A DNA stretch of 64,000 nt from [Mycobacterium] manitobense. GTDB lineage: Bacteria; Actinomycetota; Actinomycetes; Mycobacteriales; Mycobacteriaceae. A program made the position numbers and the translations under genes. How positions within the stretch are numbered: position 1 is the first letter of the stretch; every line of letters starts with the position of its first letter. This document shows, piece after piece, positions 56,101 through 64,000 of this stretch. Under the pieces are notes generated by a model. The model saw only the letters and a program-made list of their open reading frames with translations, did no database searches and was not told the origin of the DNA. The stretch is from positions 42,474 through 106,473 of the forward strand of contig NZ_JACKSJ010000037.1 in NCBI RefSeq assembly GCF_025821665.1. Direction: 5' to 3'.

Positions 56101-57456
56101 GACGTGCAGGGATCGGCGTTCGCCGCGACCGACGGCGATCCCCGGACGGCGTGGATCGCTCCGCAACGCGTGGTGCAGCAACGCAACCCGCCCACCATCA
56201 CCGTGCGCCTGCCGTCAACGACCGACGTTGCGGCGCTGCGCATCACGCCGAGTGCGGTGGAACCGCCGGCGCGACCCACGATGGTCGCGGTCAACCTCGG
56301 TGACGGACCACAGGTGCGCCGCTTGTCCGGTGAGGACGAGACCCAGACCATCGACCTGCACCCGCACCGCACCGACACGGTGACCGTGTCACTGCTGGAC
56401 TGGAACGACGTGATCGACCGCACCGCACTGGGATTCGATCAGCTCAAGCCGCCGGGCATCGCCGAGGTCGAGGTGCTCGACCGCCGCGGAATGCCGATCG
56501 GCACGCCCGACGCCTCCGCTGACAGGTCGCGCACGATCACCCTGCCCTGCGGCCGAGGACCGATCATCGGCGTGGCCGGGGAGTTCGTGCCGACGTCCGT
56601 CCGCACCACCGTCGGGGCGCTGCTCGACGGCGAGCCGATCGCCGCGCGGCCGTGCCGCACCGACCCCATCGCGCTGCCCGCGGGCCAGCAGGAGCTGGTG
56701 ATCAGCCCCGGCCCGACGTTCGTGGTGGACGGCGTGCAGTTGGCCGGCCCGCGTGCCGACGAGATACGGCCTGCAGCAACAACTCCCGTCCAGACCGGGA
56801 AATGGAGCGCCGACCGGCGAGAGGTCGACGTGCCCGACGCGGCGACCTCGCGGGTGCTCGTGGTGCCGGAGAGCGTCAACCCCGGCTGGCACGCCCGCAC
56901 CGCCTCCGGGGAGGAACTGGAGCCGGTGACCGTCAACGGCTGGCAGCAGGGCTGGGTGGTGCCCGCAGGCACTTCCGGAACGGTGACGCTGGCCTTCGCG
57001 TCCAACGCGCTGTACCGCACCGGCCTGATCGCCGGGCTGTGCCTGCTGCCGGTGCTGGCGCTGCTGGCCTGGTTGCCCGCGCGACGCCGCCCCCGCCAAG
57101 ACGACCCGGCAGTGCCGTGGCGGCCCGGCCCGTGGTGGGCTGGCGCGGCCGCGGTCGGCGTCGGTGGTGTCGTCTCCGGTGTGGCCGGCGCGCTGGTCGT
57201 CGGGGCCGCGCTGGCGGTGCGGTACGTGCTGCGGAACCGCGCGCGAATGCTCGACAGGATCACGGTCGGCACCGTCGCCACCGGCCTGATCGCGGCGGGC
57301 GCCGTGTTGAGCCAGACCCCCTGGCGCTCGGTCGACGGGTACGCCGGGCATTCGGTGGGTGTGCAGTTGCTGGCGCTGATCTCGGTGGCGACGCTGGCCG
57401 CGTCGGCGGTGCCGGATCGCCGCGAACCGGACCCGCCCGGCGCCGCACAGCCCTAG
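53197..57456 (+). CDS. aftD: Arabinofuranosyltransferase AftD
   Basis: A 1419-residue GT-C membrane glycosyltransferase that adds arabinofuranose to arabinogalactan and lipoarabinomannan, using decaprenyl-phosphoryl-arabinose. About a dozen helices lie in residues 20-430, followed by a large periplasmic part with carbohydrate-binding-like modules (for example SAVDSDTSTSWVSNALQ near 750 and ATDGDPRTAWIAP near 980) and C-terminal helices (about 1270-1410). It is homologous to Rv0236c (1400 residues) and essential in mycobacteria. The GTG start lies seven bases after the DUF2613 gene. Confidence 0.93.
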   Translation: MAREDGPPTPPERFEPLSRRWLWVAAAAALILTFAQSPGQISPDTKLDLTANPLRFLARAANLWNSDLPFGQAQNQAYGYLFPHGAFFLAGDVVGLPGWGTQRLWWALLLVIGFWGVLRVAEALGIGTPTSRIVGAVAFVLSPRALTTLGALSSETLPMMLAPWVLLPVILALRGSGPVRLLAARSAVAVALMGAVNAVATLTGCLAALIWWACHRPNRRWWRFTAWWFGCAALAVAWWVVPLLLLGRISPPFLDFIESSGVTTQWMSLTEMLRGTGSWTPFVAPGATAGSSLVTGSVAVLATTLVAAAGLAGLAMRSMPARGRLITVLLTGVALLAAGYSGGLGSPVAQAVQAFLDADGTPLRNLQKLDPLLRVPLALGLIHLLGRIPLPGSAPRPVVREAFSHPERDRRVAVGIVVLVALAAGTSLAWTGRLAPPGAFDGIPPYWQQTADWLDEHNTGTPTAGRVLVAPGAPFATQVWGSSHDEPLQVLGNSPWGVRDSIPLTPPQTIRALDSVQRLFAAGRPSAGLADTLARQGISFVVIRNDLDPETSRSARPVLVHRAVDGSPGLTRVAQFGDPVGPGTLDGFVTDSGLRPPYPAVEIYRVDAGAGAPNPAAPYLVDTDAMARVDGAPEALLRLDERRRLLGRPPLGPMLLTADAERAGLPAPLVTVTDTPVAREIDYGRVDDHASTIRAPGDTRHTFNRVPDYPVDGADPVYARWTGGRITVSSSAADSTALPNVAPATGPASAVDSDTSTSWVSNALQAAIGQWLQIDFDRPVTNATLTITPSATAVGAQVRRLEVSTINGTSSVRFEEAGEPLTVALPYGETPWVRITAAATGDGSAGVQFGLTDLSVTQYDANGFATPITVRHTVDVPGPPAGSAVAQWDLGSELLGRPGCVDSPDGVRCAATMALAPEESVNLSRTLTVPQAVAVTPTVWLRARQGPKLADLVAAPGAARTTGDADLIDVQGSAFAATDGDPRTAWIAPQRVVQQRNPPTITVRLPSTTDVAALRITPSAVEPPARPTMVAVNLGDGPQVRRLSGEDETQTIDLHPHRTDTVTVSLLDWNDVIDRTALGFDQLKPPGIAEVEVLDRRGMPIGTPDASADRSRTITLPCGRGPIIGVAGEFVPTSVRTTVGALLDGEPIAARPCRTDPIALPAGQQELVISPGPTFVVDGVQLAGPRADEIRPAATTPVQTGKWSADRREVDVPDAATSRVLVVPESVNPGWHARTASGEELEPVTVNGWQQGWVVPAGTSGTVTLAFASNALYRTGLIAGLCLLPVLALLAWLPARRRPRQDDPAVPWRPGPWWAGAAAVGVGGVVSGVAGALVVGAALAVRYVLRNRARMLDRITVGTVATGLIAAGAVLSQTPWRSVDGYAGHSVGVQLLALISVATLAASAVPDRREPDPPGAAQP

Positions 57457-57467
57457 CATCGACGGTG

Positions 57468-58445
57468 ATGCCGCAGCTCAACACCGCACGCGGAGCGCTC
57501 GATACCGCCGACCTCGGCGTCACGCTGATGCACGAGCACGTGTTCATCATGACCACCGAGATCGCGGTGAACTACCCCGAGGCGTGGGGCGACGAGCGCA
57601 CCCGCATCGCCCGGGCGATCGACCGCCTCGACGAGCTCAAGTCGCGCGGGGTGGACACCATCGTCGACCTCACCGTCGTAGGCCTCGGCCGGTATGTGCC
57701 GCGGATCGCCACCATCGCCGCGGCCACCGAGCTCAACATCGTGGTCGCCACCGGCCTGTACACCTACAACGACGTGCCGTTCCGGTTCCACTTCCAGGGC
57801 CCGGGCACCGCGCTGGGCGGACCCGAGGTGATGACCGAGATGTTCGTCCGCGACATCACCCACGGCATCGCCGACACCGGCATCAAGGCCGCGATCCTCA
57901 AGTGCGCGACCGACGAACCCGGACTCACCCCCGGCGTGGAGCGGGTGCTGCGCGCCGTGGCGCAGGCGCACCGCCAGACCGGGGTCCCGATCTCCACCCA
58001 CACCCACGCCGCCACCCGCCGCGGGCTCGAACAGCAGCGTGTCTTCGCCGAGGAGGGCGTCGACCTGTCACGCGTCGTCATCGGCCACTGCGGCGACACC
58101 ACCGACCTGGCCTACCTCGAGGAGCTCATGGCCGCTGGGGCGTATCTCGGGATGGACCGCTTCGGCGTCGACGCCTACCTGTCGTTCGAGGACCGCGTCG
58201 CCACCGTCGCCACGCTGTGCGCGCGCGGCCACGCCGGGCAACTGGTGCTTTCGCACGACGCCTCCTGCTACTTCGACGCGCTGCCCGAGGCGACGCTGCC
58301 GGTGGCGATGCCCAACTGGCACTATCTCCACATCCACAACGACGTGCTGCCCGCGCTGCGCCGGCAGGGTGTGACCGAGGAGCAGATCACCACGATGCTG
58401 GTCGACAATCCGCGCCGGATCTTCGAGCGCCGGGGCGGGTACTGA
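57468..58445 (+). CDS. php: Phosphotriesterase-family lactonase (Php-like)
   Basis: A 325-residue binuclear metallohydrolase (homologue of Rv0230c). Metal ligands are seen: HEH in TLMHEHVFI, the carbamylated Lys in KAAILKCATDE, His in STHTHA, His in VIGHCGDT and Asp in SHDASC. Mycobacterial members are lactonases with low phosphotriesterase activity. A TAGCAT hexamer (57454-57459) lies just upstream; start may be ATG 57468 or GTG 57465. The stop overlaps the next gene by one base (TGATG). Confidence 0.9.
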   Translation: MPQLNTARGALDTADLGVTLMHEHVFIMTTEIAVNYPEAWGDERTRIARAIDRLDELKSRGVDTIVDLTVVGLGRYVPRIATIAAATELNIVVATGLYTYNDVPFRFHFQGPGTALGGPEVMTEMFVRDITHGIADTGIKAAILKCATDEPGLTPGVERVLRAVAQAHRQTGVPISTHTHAATRRGLEQQRVFAEEGVDLSRVVIGHCGDTTDLAYLEELMAAGAYLGMDRFGVDAYLSFEDRVATVATLCARGHAGQLVLSHDASCYFDALPEATLPVAMPNWHYLHIHNDVLPALRRQGVTEEQITTMLVDNPRRIFERRGGY

Positions 58446-59920
58446 TGGCGCCGGTGGACCCGATCGGCACGCAGGTTTCGCAGCTGGCCGCGCAGGATCC
58501 CGGCGCACCCGCGGTCACCTGCGCCGGGCGCACCCTGACCAGGGCGGAGCTGGACGCGTCGACCAACCGGCTCGCCCGCGCTTACGCCGAACTCGGTGTG
58601 CGACAGGGCGATTACGTGACGGTCGTGGTACCGAACTCGATCGGCTGGGTGCAGGCCGTGCTGGCCGCATGGAAGCTCGGCGCGGTGCCGCAGCCGCTGT
58701 CGGCCCGGCTACCCGACGCCGAACTGGCCGCGCTGCTCGCGCTGCGGCCGCCTGCGCTGCTGGTCGGCCGGGCCGATCCCAACGGCGTCGCACCCAGCGT
58801 CCCGGCCGACTTCGAGCCCGACTCGACGGTGTCGGCGGACCCACTGCCGGAAGCGGTTTCGCCGGTGTGGAAGTCGATGGCCTCGGGCGGCAGCACCGGC
58901 AGGCCCAAACTCATCGAGGCAGGTAACGACAGCCGGGTGCCCGCGCTGATCGGTGTGCCGCTGGGCGCCGAACAGGGTGACGTCAACCTGATCTCGGTGC
59001 CGATGAGCCACAACACCGGGTTCACGACCTTCGCGATCGGCCTGCTGATGGGCCACCACATGGTGGTGATGCCGCGGTTCGACCCGCACGAGTTCCTGCG
59101 CCTGGTCACCGAGTACCGGGTCACGTTCCTGACCACGGTGCCGACGATCATGCAGCGGCTGCTGCCGGTGTACCGGGCCGCCGTGGAAGCCGACCCGGCC
59201 GCCTACGACCTGACGTCGATCCGGCGGTTCTGGCATCTCGCCTCGCCGTGCCCGCCGACGGTCAAGCGGGCGTGGATCGACCTGCTCGGCCCCGAAGTGG
59301 TATGGGAACTGTACGGCGGCACCGAATTACAGGCGCTGACGTTCATCTCCGGCGACCAGTGGCTGAGCCATCCGGGATCGGTGGGCACGGTGGTCGCCGG
59401 CGAGATGACGGTGCTCGACGACGACGGGAACACCTGCCCGCCGGGAGTGACGGGCGAGATCTACATGCGGCGCGCGCCCGGGAGCGCACCCACCTACCGC
59501 TACGTCGGCAGCACCGCGAAGAGCCGCGACGGCTGGGAATCGCTCGGCGACCTGGGCTACTTCGACGACGACGGCTTCCTCTACCTCAACGACCGGCGGG
59601 TCGACATGTTCACCGTCGGTGGCCGCAACGTCTATCCCGCCGAGGTCGAGTCGGCGTTGTCGGCGCATCCAGACGTGTTGTCCTGCCTCGTGGTCGGGAT
59701 CCCTGACGACGACCTGGGTCAGGTGCCGCACGCGCTGGTGCAGCCCGCACCGGAGTCGGCGCTCGACGAGGCGGCGGTGACGGCGTTCGTCGCGGAGCGC
59801 CTCGCCGGATACAAGGTGCCCCGCACCGTCGAGTTCACCGACCAGCCGCTGCGCGACGACGCAGGCAAGGCCCGTCGGTCGGCGGTGCGCGACGCCGTCA
59901 TCGCGAGGGCGGCGCGCTGA
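58445..59920 (+). CDS. ANL-family acyl-CoA ligase
   Basis: A 491-residue AMP-forming ligase. The phosphate loop reads ASGGSTGRPKLIEAG instead of the usual S-S/G-T-T-G-x-P-K; other motifs are YGGTELQALTF, SLGDLGYFDDDGFLYLNDR and the C-terminal catalytic Lys in DDAGKARR. Closest known group is bile-acid/cyclohexanecarboxylate-type CoA ligases, so the substrate is probably a carboxylic acid. It is coupled to php by a one-base stop/start overlap, which suggests that the lactonase product could be its substrate. Confidence 0.82.
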   Translation: MAPVDPIGTQVSQLAAQDPGAPAVTCAGRTLTRAELDASTNRLARAYAELGVRQGDYVTVVVPNSIGWVQAVLAAWKLGAVPQPLSARLPDAELAALLALRPPALLVGRADPNGVAPSVPADFEPDSTVSADPLPEAVSPVWKSMASGGSTGRPKLIEAGNDSRVPALIGVPLGAEQGDVNLISVPMSHNTGFTTFAIGLLMGHHMVVMPRFDPHEFLRLVTEYRVTFLTTVPTIMQRLLPVYRAAVEADPAAYDLTSIRRFWHLASPCPPTVKRAWIDLLGPEVVWELYGGTELQALTFISGDQWLSHPGSVGTVVAGEMTVLDDDGNTCPPGVTGEIYMRRAPGSAPTYRYVGSTAKSRDGWESLGDLGYFDDDGFLYLNDRRVDMFTVGGRNVYPAEVESALSAHPDVLSCLVVGIPDDDLGQVPHALVQPAPESALDEAAVTAFVAERLAGYKVPRTVEFTDQPLRDDAGKARRSAVRDAVIARAAR

Positions 59921-59963
59921 CCCGGCGACCCGGCCGCGGCGCCGCCATGGTTCGGTACACACC

Positions 59964-60860
59964 ATGAGCCCACAACTGAACCGGCGCCACGCCATCGGAA
60001 TTGCCCTCGCGCTGACGGCCGGCGCCGCCGTCCGGCCCGGCCTCGCCGCGGCCATGCCCCCGATCGCCGATCCCGAAGTCCAGGGCCTCGAGGAGCGGTT
60101 CAACGCCGAGATCGGGCTCTACGCCATCGATCTGGTGTCGTCGGCCACGCTGATGAACCGGCCGGACCAGCGCTCGGCGATGTGCTCGACGTTCAAGGCC
60201 TATGCCGCCGGACGGCTGCTCCAACTCGCCGACCAGGGCGCACTGCGGCTCGAGGCCACACCGGTGCAGGTCGCCGCGGCCGACATCGTCGCCAACTCGC
60301 CTATCACCGAGAAGCGCGTCGGTACCACGATGACACTGGCCGAGCTGTGCGCCGCCGCGCTGATCAACAGCGACAACACCGCGGGCAATCTGCTGCTGCG
60401 CGCGATCGGCGGCCCGCAGGCGATCACGGCCTTCGCCCGCTCGATCGGTGACGATCAGACCCGACTCGACCGCTGGGAACTCGACCTCAACGACGCCGAC
60501 CCCGGGGACCCCCGTGACACCACCACCCCCCGCGCGCTGAACGGCGGCTACCGCGCACTGCTCACCGGTGGCGTGCTCACTCCGCCGTCGCGGCAGCGGC
60601 TGCTGGACTGGATGCTGGCCAACGTGACCTCCGGCACCCGGTTCCGGGCCGCCCTGCCCGCGGGGTGGACCAGCGCCGACAAGACCGGCGCCGGCGACTA
60701 CGGCACCACCAACGACTCCGGCCTGCTGCTCGGCCCGGCCGGCCAGCGGCTGCTGGTGACGGTACTGACCCGCTCGCGCGACGGCCGGGAGAAGGTACCG
60801 CCGCTCAACGACGCCGTCGCCGAGACCGTGCGCGTCACGCTGCGCAGGCTGGGGCACTGA
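59964..60860 (+). CDS. Class A beta-lactamase-family protein
   Basis: A 298-residue exported serine hydrolase with all class A motifs: S75-T-F-K78, S136-D-N138, E172-L-D-L-N176 (the 166-170 motif) and K240-T-G242. The N-terminus NRRHAIGIALALTAGA with paired Arg suggests Tat export. It should hydrolyse penicillins and cephalosporins. It is not BlaC by context. It follows the ligase by 43 bp and is convergent with the acyltransferase gene (4 bp). Confidence 0.88.
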   Translation: MSPQLNRRHAIGIALALTAGAAVRPGLAAAMPPIADPEVQGLEERFNAEIGLYAIDLVSSATLMNRPDQRSAMCSTFKAYAAGRLLQLADQGALRLEATPVQVAAADIVANSPITEKRVGTTMTLAELCAAALINSDNTAGNLLLRAIGGPQAITAFARSIGDDQTRLDRWELDLNDADPGDPRDTTTPRALNGGYRALLTGGVLTPPSRQRLLDWMLANVTSGTRFRAALPAGWTSADKTGAGDYGTTNDSGLLLGPAGQRLLVTVLTRSRDGREKVPPLNDAVAETVRVTLRRLGH

Positions 60861-60864
60861 CGCG

Positions 60865-62088
60865 TCAGTGCGAGATCGGTTCCGCGGCCCCGGTGACGGC
60901 ACTGTCGAGCGGCGGCACCGGCCTTCCGTCGACCCTGGGCCGCCGGTACTCCCAGCGCCGCAGCGCCACCCGGCACGGCGATTCGACCAGCGCATAGCTG
61001 ACGGCGGCGATCGCGAATCCGAAGACGAGTGTGAGCGCCAGCACCACCGGCATGTGTCCGGTGAAGGCGAACTCCCCGATCACCGGGAACACCATCGCCA
61101 GGGCGGCGAGGTGCCAGACGAACAGCCCGTAGGACCACCGGCCCAGCGTCACCATCACGGCGCTGCCGAGCAGGCGGTGCGGGGTGTCCGGCCGGTCGAG
61201 CACCAGCGGCGCCAGCAGCGCGGCGGCCAGCACCGCGCCCATCGCCGTCTTCACCATGAACTGGTCGGTGGTGCCCGGGGTCAGCCCCTCGGGGCCCGCG
61301 ACCGGCGACGCCGCGACGAGGTAGGCCGCCACCGCGACGACGGCCATCAGGATCCGCCTGCGTGCCAGCCGGTGCGGCCAGGACACCGGGGACACCGTCA
61401 GCTCCGCGAGCAGCATCCCGGCGGCGAACCAGGAGAAGAACGCCGGCGGCCAGTTCAGCGAGTTGACGCCGAGGGGGGTGCTGATCGGGATCAGCGCCCA
61501 GCCCAGGCTGGCGAGCGCCGCCGCCACGATCACCGGGATGCGTGCCCGCACCGGCACCCGCCGCGCCAGCAGCGCGAGCAGCGGCAGCACCAGGTAGAAG
61601 CTCACCTCCACCGACAGGCTCCACATCTGGGTCAGCCCGGCGGTCAGGGTCAGCGGCACGTAGATCTGCGTCAGCGTCAGGTTGGCCAGCCACACCGTGA
61701 GGTCGGCCCTGGCGTCGGGCAGCAGGGTGAGGATGACGACGACCGCGACCAGGTAGCCCGGCATGATGCGGACGACCCGCGACCGCAGGTAGTGGCCGGT
61801 CGGCGGGACCGGGCGCAGGCCCCTTGCGGCCGCGGCGTGCCCGCGCCACAGCAGGAACCCCGACAGCGCGAAGAACACCGCCACCGCGAGGTCGAAGCGG
61901 CCGAGCAGACGGCCGTCCGCACCGCCGGTGTGCCCGGTCTGGAACGCCACGTGGGTGACGACGACGCCGATGGCCGCGCAGGCGCGCATGCCTTCGACGG
62001 CAGGCAGGAAGTCGCGCTGCCCTCCCGATCCGGTCGCGGTGGCCACGGCGACCAGTGTGCCGGGCCGGCGAACGGGTAGTACCTCCAC
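60865..62088 (-). CDS. Membrane acyltransferase (AT3 family, Rv0228-like)
   Basis: A 407-residue AT3 protein with about ten helices. The family pattern starts with FLPAVEGMRACAAIGVVVTHVAF (conserved R and H), FFALSGFLLWRGH and TQMWSLSVEVSFYLVLPL. These proteins O-acylate cell-envelope sugars or peptidoglycan. Its length equals that of Rv0228. The GTG at 62088 follows a G-rich stretch; a later start is possible. Confidence 0.85.
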   Translation of the reverse strand: MEVLPVRRPGTLVAVATATGSGGQRDFLPAVEGMRACAAIGVVVTHVAFQTGHTGGADGRLLGRFDLAVAVFFALSGFLLWRGHAAAARGLRPVPPTGHYLRSRVVRIMPGYLVAVVVILTLLPDARADLTVWLANLTLTQIYVPLTLTAGLTQMWSLSVEVSFYLVLPLLALLARRVPVRARIPVIVAAALASLGWALIPISTPLGVNSLNWPPAFFSWFAAGMLLAELTVSPVSWPHRLARRRILMAVVAVAAYLVAASPVAGPEGLTPGTTDQFMVKTAMGAVLAAALLAPLVLDRPDTPHRLLGSAVMVTLGRWSYGLFVWHLAALAMVFPVIGEFAFTGHMPVVLALTLVFGFAIAAVSYALVESPCRVALRRWEYRRPRVDGRPVPPLDSAVTGAAEPISH

Positions 62089-62219
62089 ACCCCCCCCGAG
62101 CGGCCCGCGGGCCGCAACCTCGTAGTAAGTACCCGCCTTATTGTCTGCTGTTAGGGTCAGACGGGTTTTGCCGCGACCTCAGGCCATCCGGCCGGAGTCC
62201 AAGCCGAAGGAGGCACGGT

Positions 62220-63416
62220 TTGAACCGCGCAGTGGCGCTGCGTATTGCGGCTTGCGGACTCATGGGGCTCGGAGCTGCCCTTCTGATCGCCGCCCTGTTG
62301 CTGTCGACCTACACCAAGAGCAAGGTGGCGAAGGTCCCGTTGGACATCGACGCCACTCTGGTCAGCGACGGGTCGGGCACCGCCTTCGATCCGGCATCGC
62401 TGCTCGGTGAACGTTTCGTGGTCGACCGCGACGTGCCGTTGAGCCTGCAGCAGCAGGTCAGCGTCGAGGCCCCGTCCAACGCAGACGTGGTGACCCTTCA
62501 GGTCGGCTCGACGCTGCGGCGCACCGATCAACAGCAGGACAACGGACTGCTGCTGGCGATGGTGGACACCGTGACCCTCGACCGGTCCTCGGCGATGGCC
62601 GTCTCCAGCGAGAGCAATCCGGGTGGTGCGGTGCAGAAGCCCCGTGGCATCGACGACGACCAGCCGCCGACCAGCATCGCGCTGCCGCACGAGGGGCTGA
62701 CCTACCGCTTCCCGTTCGACACCGAGAAGAAGACCTACCCGCTGTTCGATCCGATCGCGCAGAAGGCCTACGACGCCAACTACGACGGCGAAGAGGACGT
62801 CAACGGGCTCACCACCTACAAGTTCACCCAGAACGTCGGCTACGACGACGAGGGCAAGCTGGTCGAGCCGGTGAAGTACTCGTCGCTCTACGAGGACGAC
62901 GCCGACAGCCAGGTCACCGCGCGGGCCGCTCTGTGGGGCGTTCCCGGCGACCCCGAAGAGCCGATCACGATGAGCCGCTACTACGCGGCGCAGCGCACGC
63001 TGTGGGTGGATCCGGTGTCGGGCTCCATCGTCAAGAACGAGGAGCACAGCTACCACTACTACGCGCGGCAGGCCCTCGAGCCCGAGGTCACCTTCGTCGA
63101 CTACAAGGTGGCGTCCACCGAGGAGACCGTCGAGACGCAGGTCGCCGCGGCACGAAGCGAGCGCGACCGGGTGTCGCTGTGGGGCCGCATCCTGCCGATC
63201 ACGTTCACTGCGGTGGGGCTTCTCGCCCTGGTCGGCGGCGCACTGCTCGGTTCGTTCAGCATCCGCGCCGAGTCGGCGCTGATCGACCCCGGACTCGACG
63301 AGGCCGATCACGGCTTCTTCGACACCATGGGCATCCAGGTGCCCGGCGCCGAGGCCAAGACCGAGAAACTCCCGGCGCAACGGCCGACCGACCTGCCGCC
63401 CGACAGACCGGTCTGA
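62220..63416 (+). CDS. DUF3068 (PorA-like) membrane protein
   Basis: A 398-residue protein with an N-terminal helix (AACGLMGLGAALLIAALLLS), a large external domain (about 35-330) and a C-terminal helix (about 338-362). Homologue of Rv0227c. The start is TTG 62220, chosen because AAGGAGG lies six bases before it; the ORF open upstream lacks family match. Function is unknown; membership of cell-envelope maintenance is suggested by AftD-region synteny only. Confidence 0.82.
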   Translation: MNRAVALRIAACGLMGLGAALLIAALLLSTYTKSKVAKVPLDIDATLVSDGSGTAFDPASLLGERFVVDRDVPLSLQQQVSVEAPSNADVVTLQVGSTLRRTDQQQDNGLLLAMVDTVTLDRSSAMAVSSESNPGGAVQKPRGIDDDQPPTSIALPHEGLTYRFPFDTEKKTYPLFDPIAQKAYDANYDGEEDVNGLTTYKFTQNVGYDDEGKLVEPVKYSSLYEDDADSQVTARAALWGVPGDPEEPITMSRYYAAQRTLWVDPVSGSIVKNEEHSYHYYARQALEPEVTFVDYKVASTEETVETQVAAARSERDRVSLWGRILPITFTAVGLLALVGGALLGSFSIRAESALIDPGLDEADHGFFDTMGIQVPGAEAKTEKLPAQRPTDLPPDRPV

Positions 63417-63427
63417 TCGGGGCGCTC

Positions 63428-64000
63428 GTGCTGCCGGCGTACGCGCTGGCACTCGCGCTGGTGGTGACCGGGCCGCTGCTGGCGCCGGGATACCTGCTGC
63501 TGCGCGACGCGGTCTCCACTCCACGGTCGCACCTCACCGACGCCGCCCTCGGACTGTCCGACGCCGCACCCCGGGCGCTGCCCCAGGACTTCGCGGTGGC
63601 GCTCGGCTCCCATGTCGTCGACGGCGGCGTCGTGGTCAAGGCGCTGCTGGTGGCCGGCCTGTGGCTGGCGGGCTGGGGTGCGGCGCGGTTAACGGCGGCG
63701 GTGCTGCCCGATGCCGGGCGCGCCGGCCAGGCCGTGGCGACCACGCTGACGATCTGGAACCCGTACGTCGCCGAACGCCTGCTGCAGGGTCACTGGAGCC
63801 TGCTGGTCGGATACGGCTGCCTGCCGTGGGTCGCGGCGGCGGTGCTGCGCCGGCGCGAGGGTGCGGGCTGGTGGTGGCCGCTGGCGTTCTGGCTGGCGCT
63901 GGCGGGCCTGACACCGACCGGTCTGATGCTGGCCGCGACGGTCGCGCTGGCGGCGGCGTGTGCGCCGGGCGTGCGGTCCTGGCGGGTGCCCGCGGTGACG
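63428..64000 (+). CDS. Membrane protein, N-terminal part (Rv0226c-like), cut by window end
   Basis: An open frame of 191 codons runs to the last base of the window without a stop. It starts at GTG 63428 (VLPAYALALALVVTG) and contains at least four hydrophobic segments, with TLTIWNPYVAERLLQGHWSLL near residue 100, a GT-C-like feature seen in AftD-type proteins. Position after a DUF3068 gene matches Rv0226c. Overlap or short gap with the previous gene (12 bp) suggests an operon. Confidence 0.7.
   Translation, partial: MLPAYALALALVVTGPLLAPGYLLLRDAVSTPRSHLTDAALGLSDAAPRALPQDFAVALGSHVVDGGVVVKALLVAGLWLAGWGAARLTAAVLPDAGRAGQAVATTLTIWNPYVAERLLQGHWSLLVGYGCLPWVAAAVLRRREGAGWWWPLAFWLALAGLTPTGLMLAATVALAAACAPGVRSWRVPAVT

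Noticed and set aside
59964..60860. BlaC/BlaS, the main mycobacterial beta-lactamase
   Set aside because: Motifs are class A but gene context differs from the blaC locus, so no symbol is given.

Overview
The window is chromosomal DNA of a high-GC mycobacterium, most likely a rapidly growing Mycolicibacterium close to M. smegmatis in this region. The evidence is gene content and order. From about 5.2 kb onward the genes follow the known mycobacterial order of fecB2, pxpB/pxpC, aac(2'), narK3, nnaR, cbiX, nirBD, sdh1, fadE5, fadA2, fabG4, htdX, TetR, lpqI, aftD and php (Rv0265c down to about Rv0226c in M. tuberculosis). No insertion sequences, phage genes, tRNA, rRNA or CRISPR arrays were seen.

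Layout. 0-5.2 kb is accessory: a LysE-type exporter, a LysR regulator, a short-chain dehydrogenase, a STAS protein, an orphan EF-Tu domain-2 protein, and a 29-residue membrane microprotein coupled to a YeiH-type transporter. 5.2-9.1 kb: the iron-siderophore lipoprotein FecB2, a queuosine-precursor transporter, 5-oxoprolinase subunits B and C, and an aminoglycoside 2'-N-acetyltransferase. 9.1-16.2 kb is a nitrate/nitrite assimilation island: NarK3 transporter, NnaR (HemD-like domain fused to a winged helix), a CbiX-like chelatase, then on the other strand nirB, nirD and a GAF-ANTAR protein. 16.3-21.3 kb: a PEP mutase/isocitrate lyase-like protein and the succinate dehydrogenase 1 operon.

21.3-43 kb holds a surface-lipid locus matching the trehalose polyphleate (TPP) cluster. 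It has a secreted PE-PPE-fold acyltransferase, FadD23, MmpL10 and PapA3 on the minus strand, and a divergent 3714-residue bimodular PKS. A GAP-family membrane protein and a flavin reductase lie beside it. FadD23 would activate starter acids, the PKS would build phleic acids, PapA3 would start acylation of trehalose, MmpL10 would export, and the PE protein would complete acylation outside.

43-49.7 kb is a fatty-acid catabolism block: fadE5, then divergent fadA2 and fabG4-htdX, then a TetR regulator. Similar TTAC-N6-GTAA operator-like palindromes sit at the fadE5 promoter and at the fadA2/fabG4 divergent promoter. 49.8-64 kb carries an amidohydrolase, LpqI, a universal stress protein, a DUF2613 microprotein, the arabinofuranosyltransferase AftD, a phosphotriesterase-family lactonase, an acyl-CoA ligase, a class A beta-lactamase, a membrane acyltransferase, a DUF3068 protein and the start of another membrane protein cut by the window edge.

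The most useful leads are the shared fadE5/fadA2/fabG4 operator, the palindrome over the leaderless nirB promoter, the microprotein in front of the YeiH transporter, the missing DH and A-type KR in PKS module 1, and a repeated promoter geometry predicting leaderless mRNAs.
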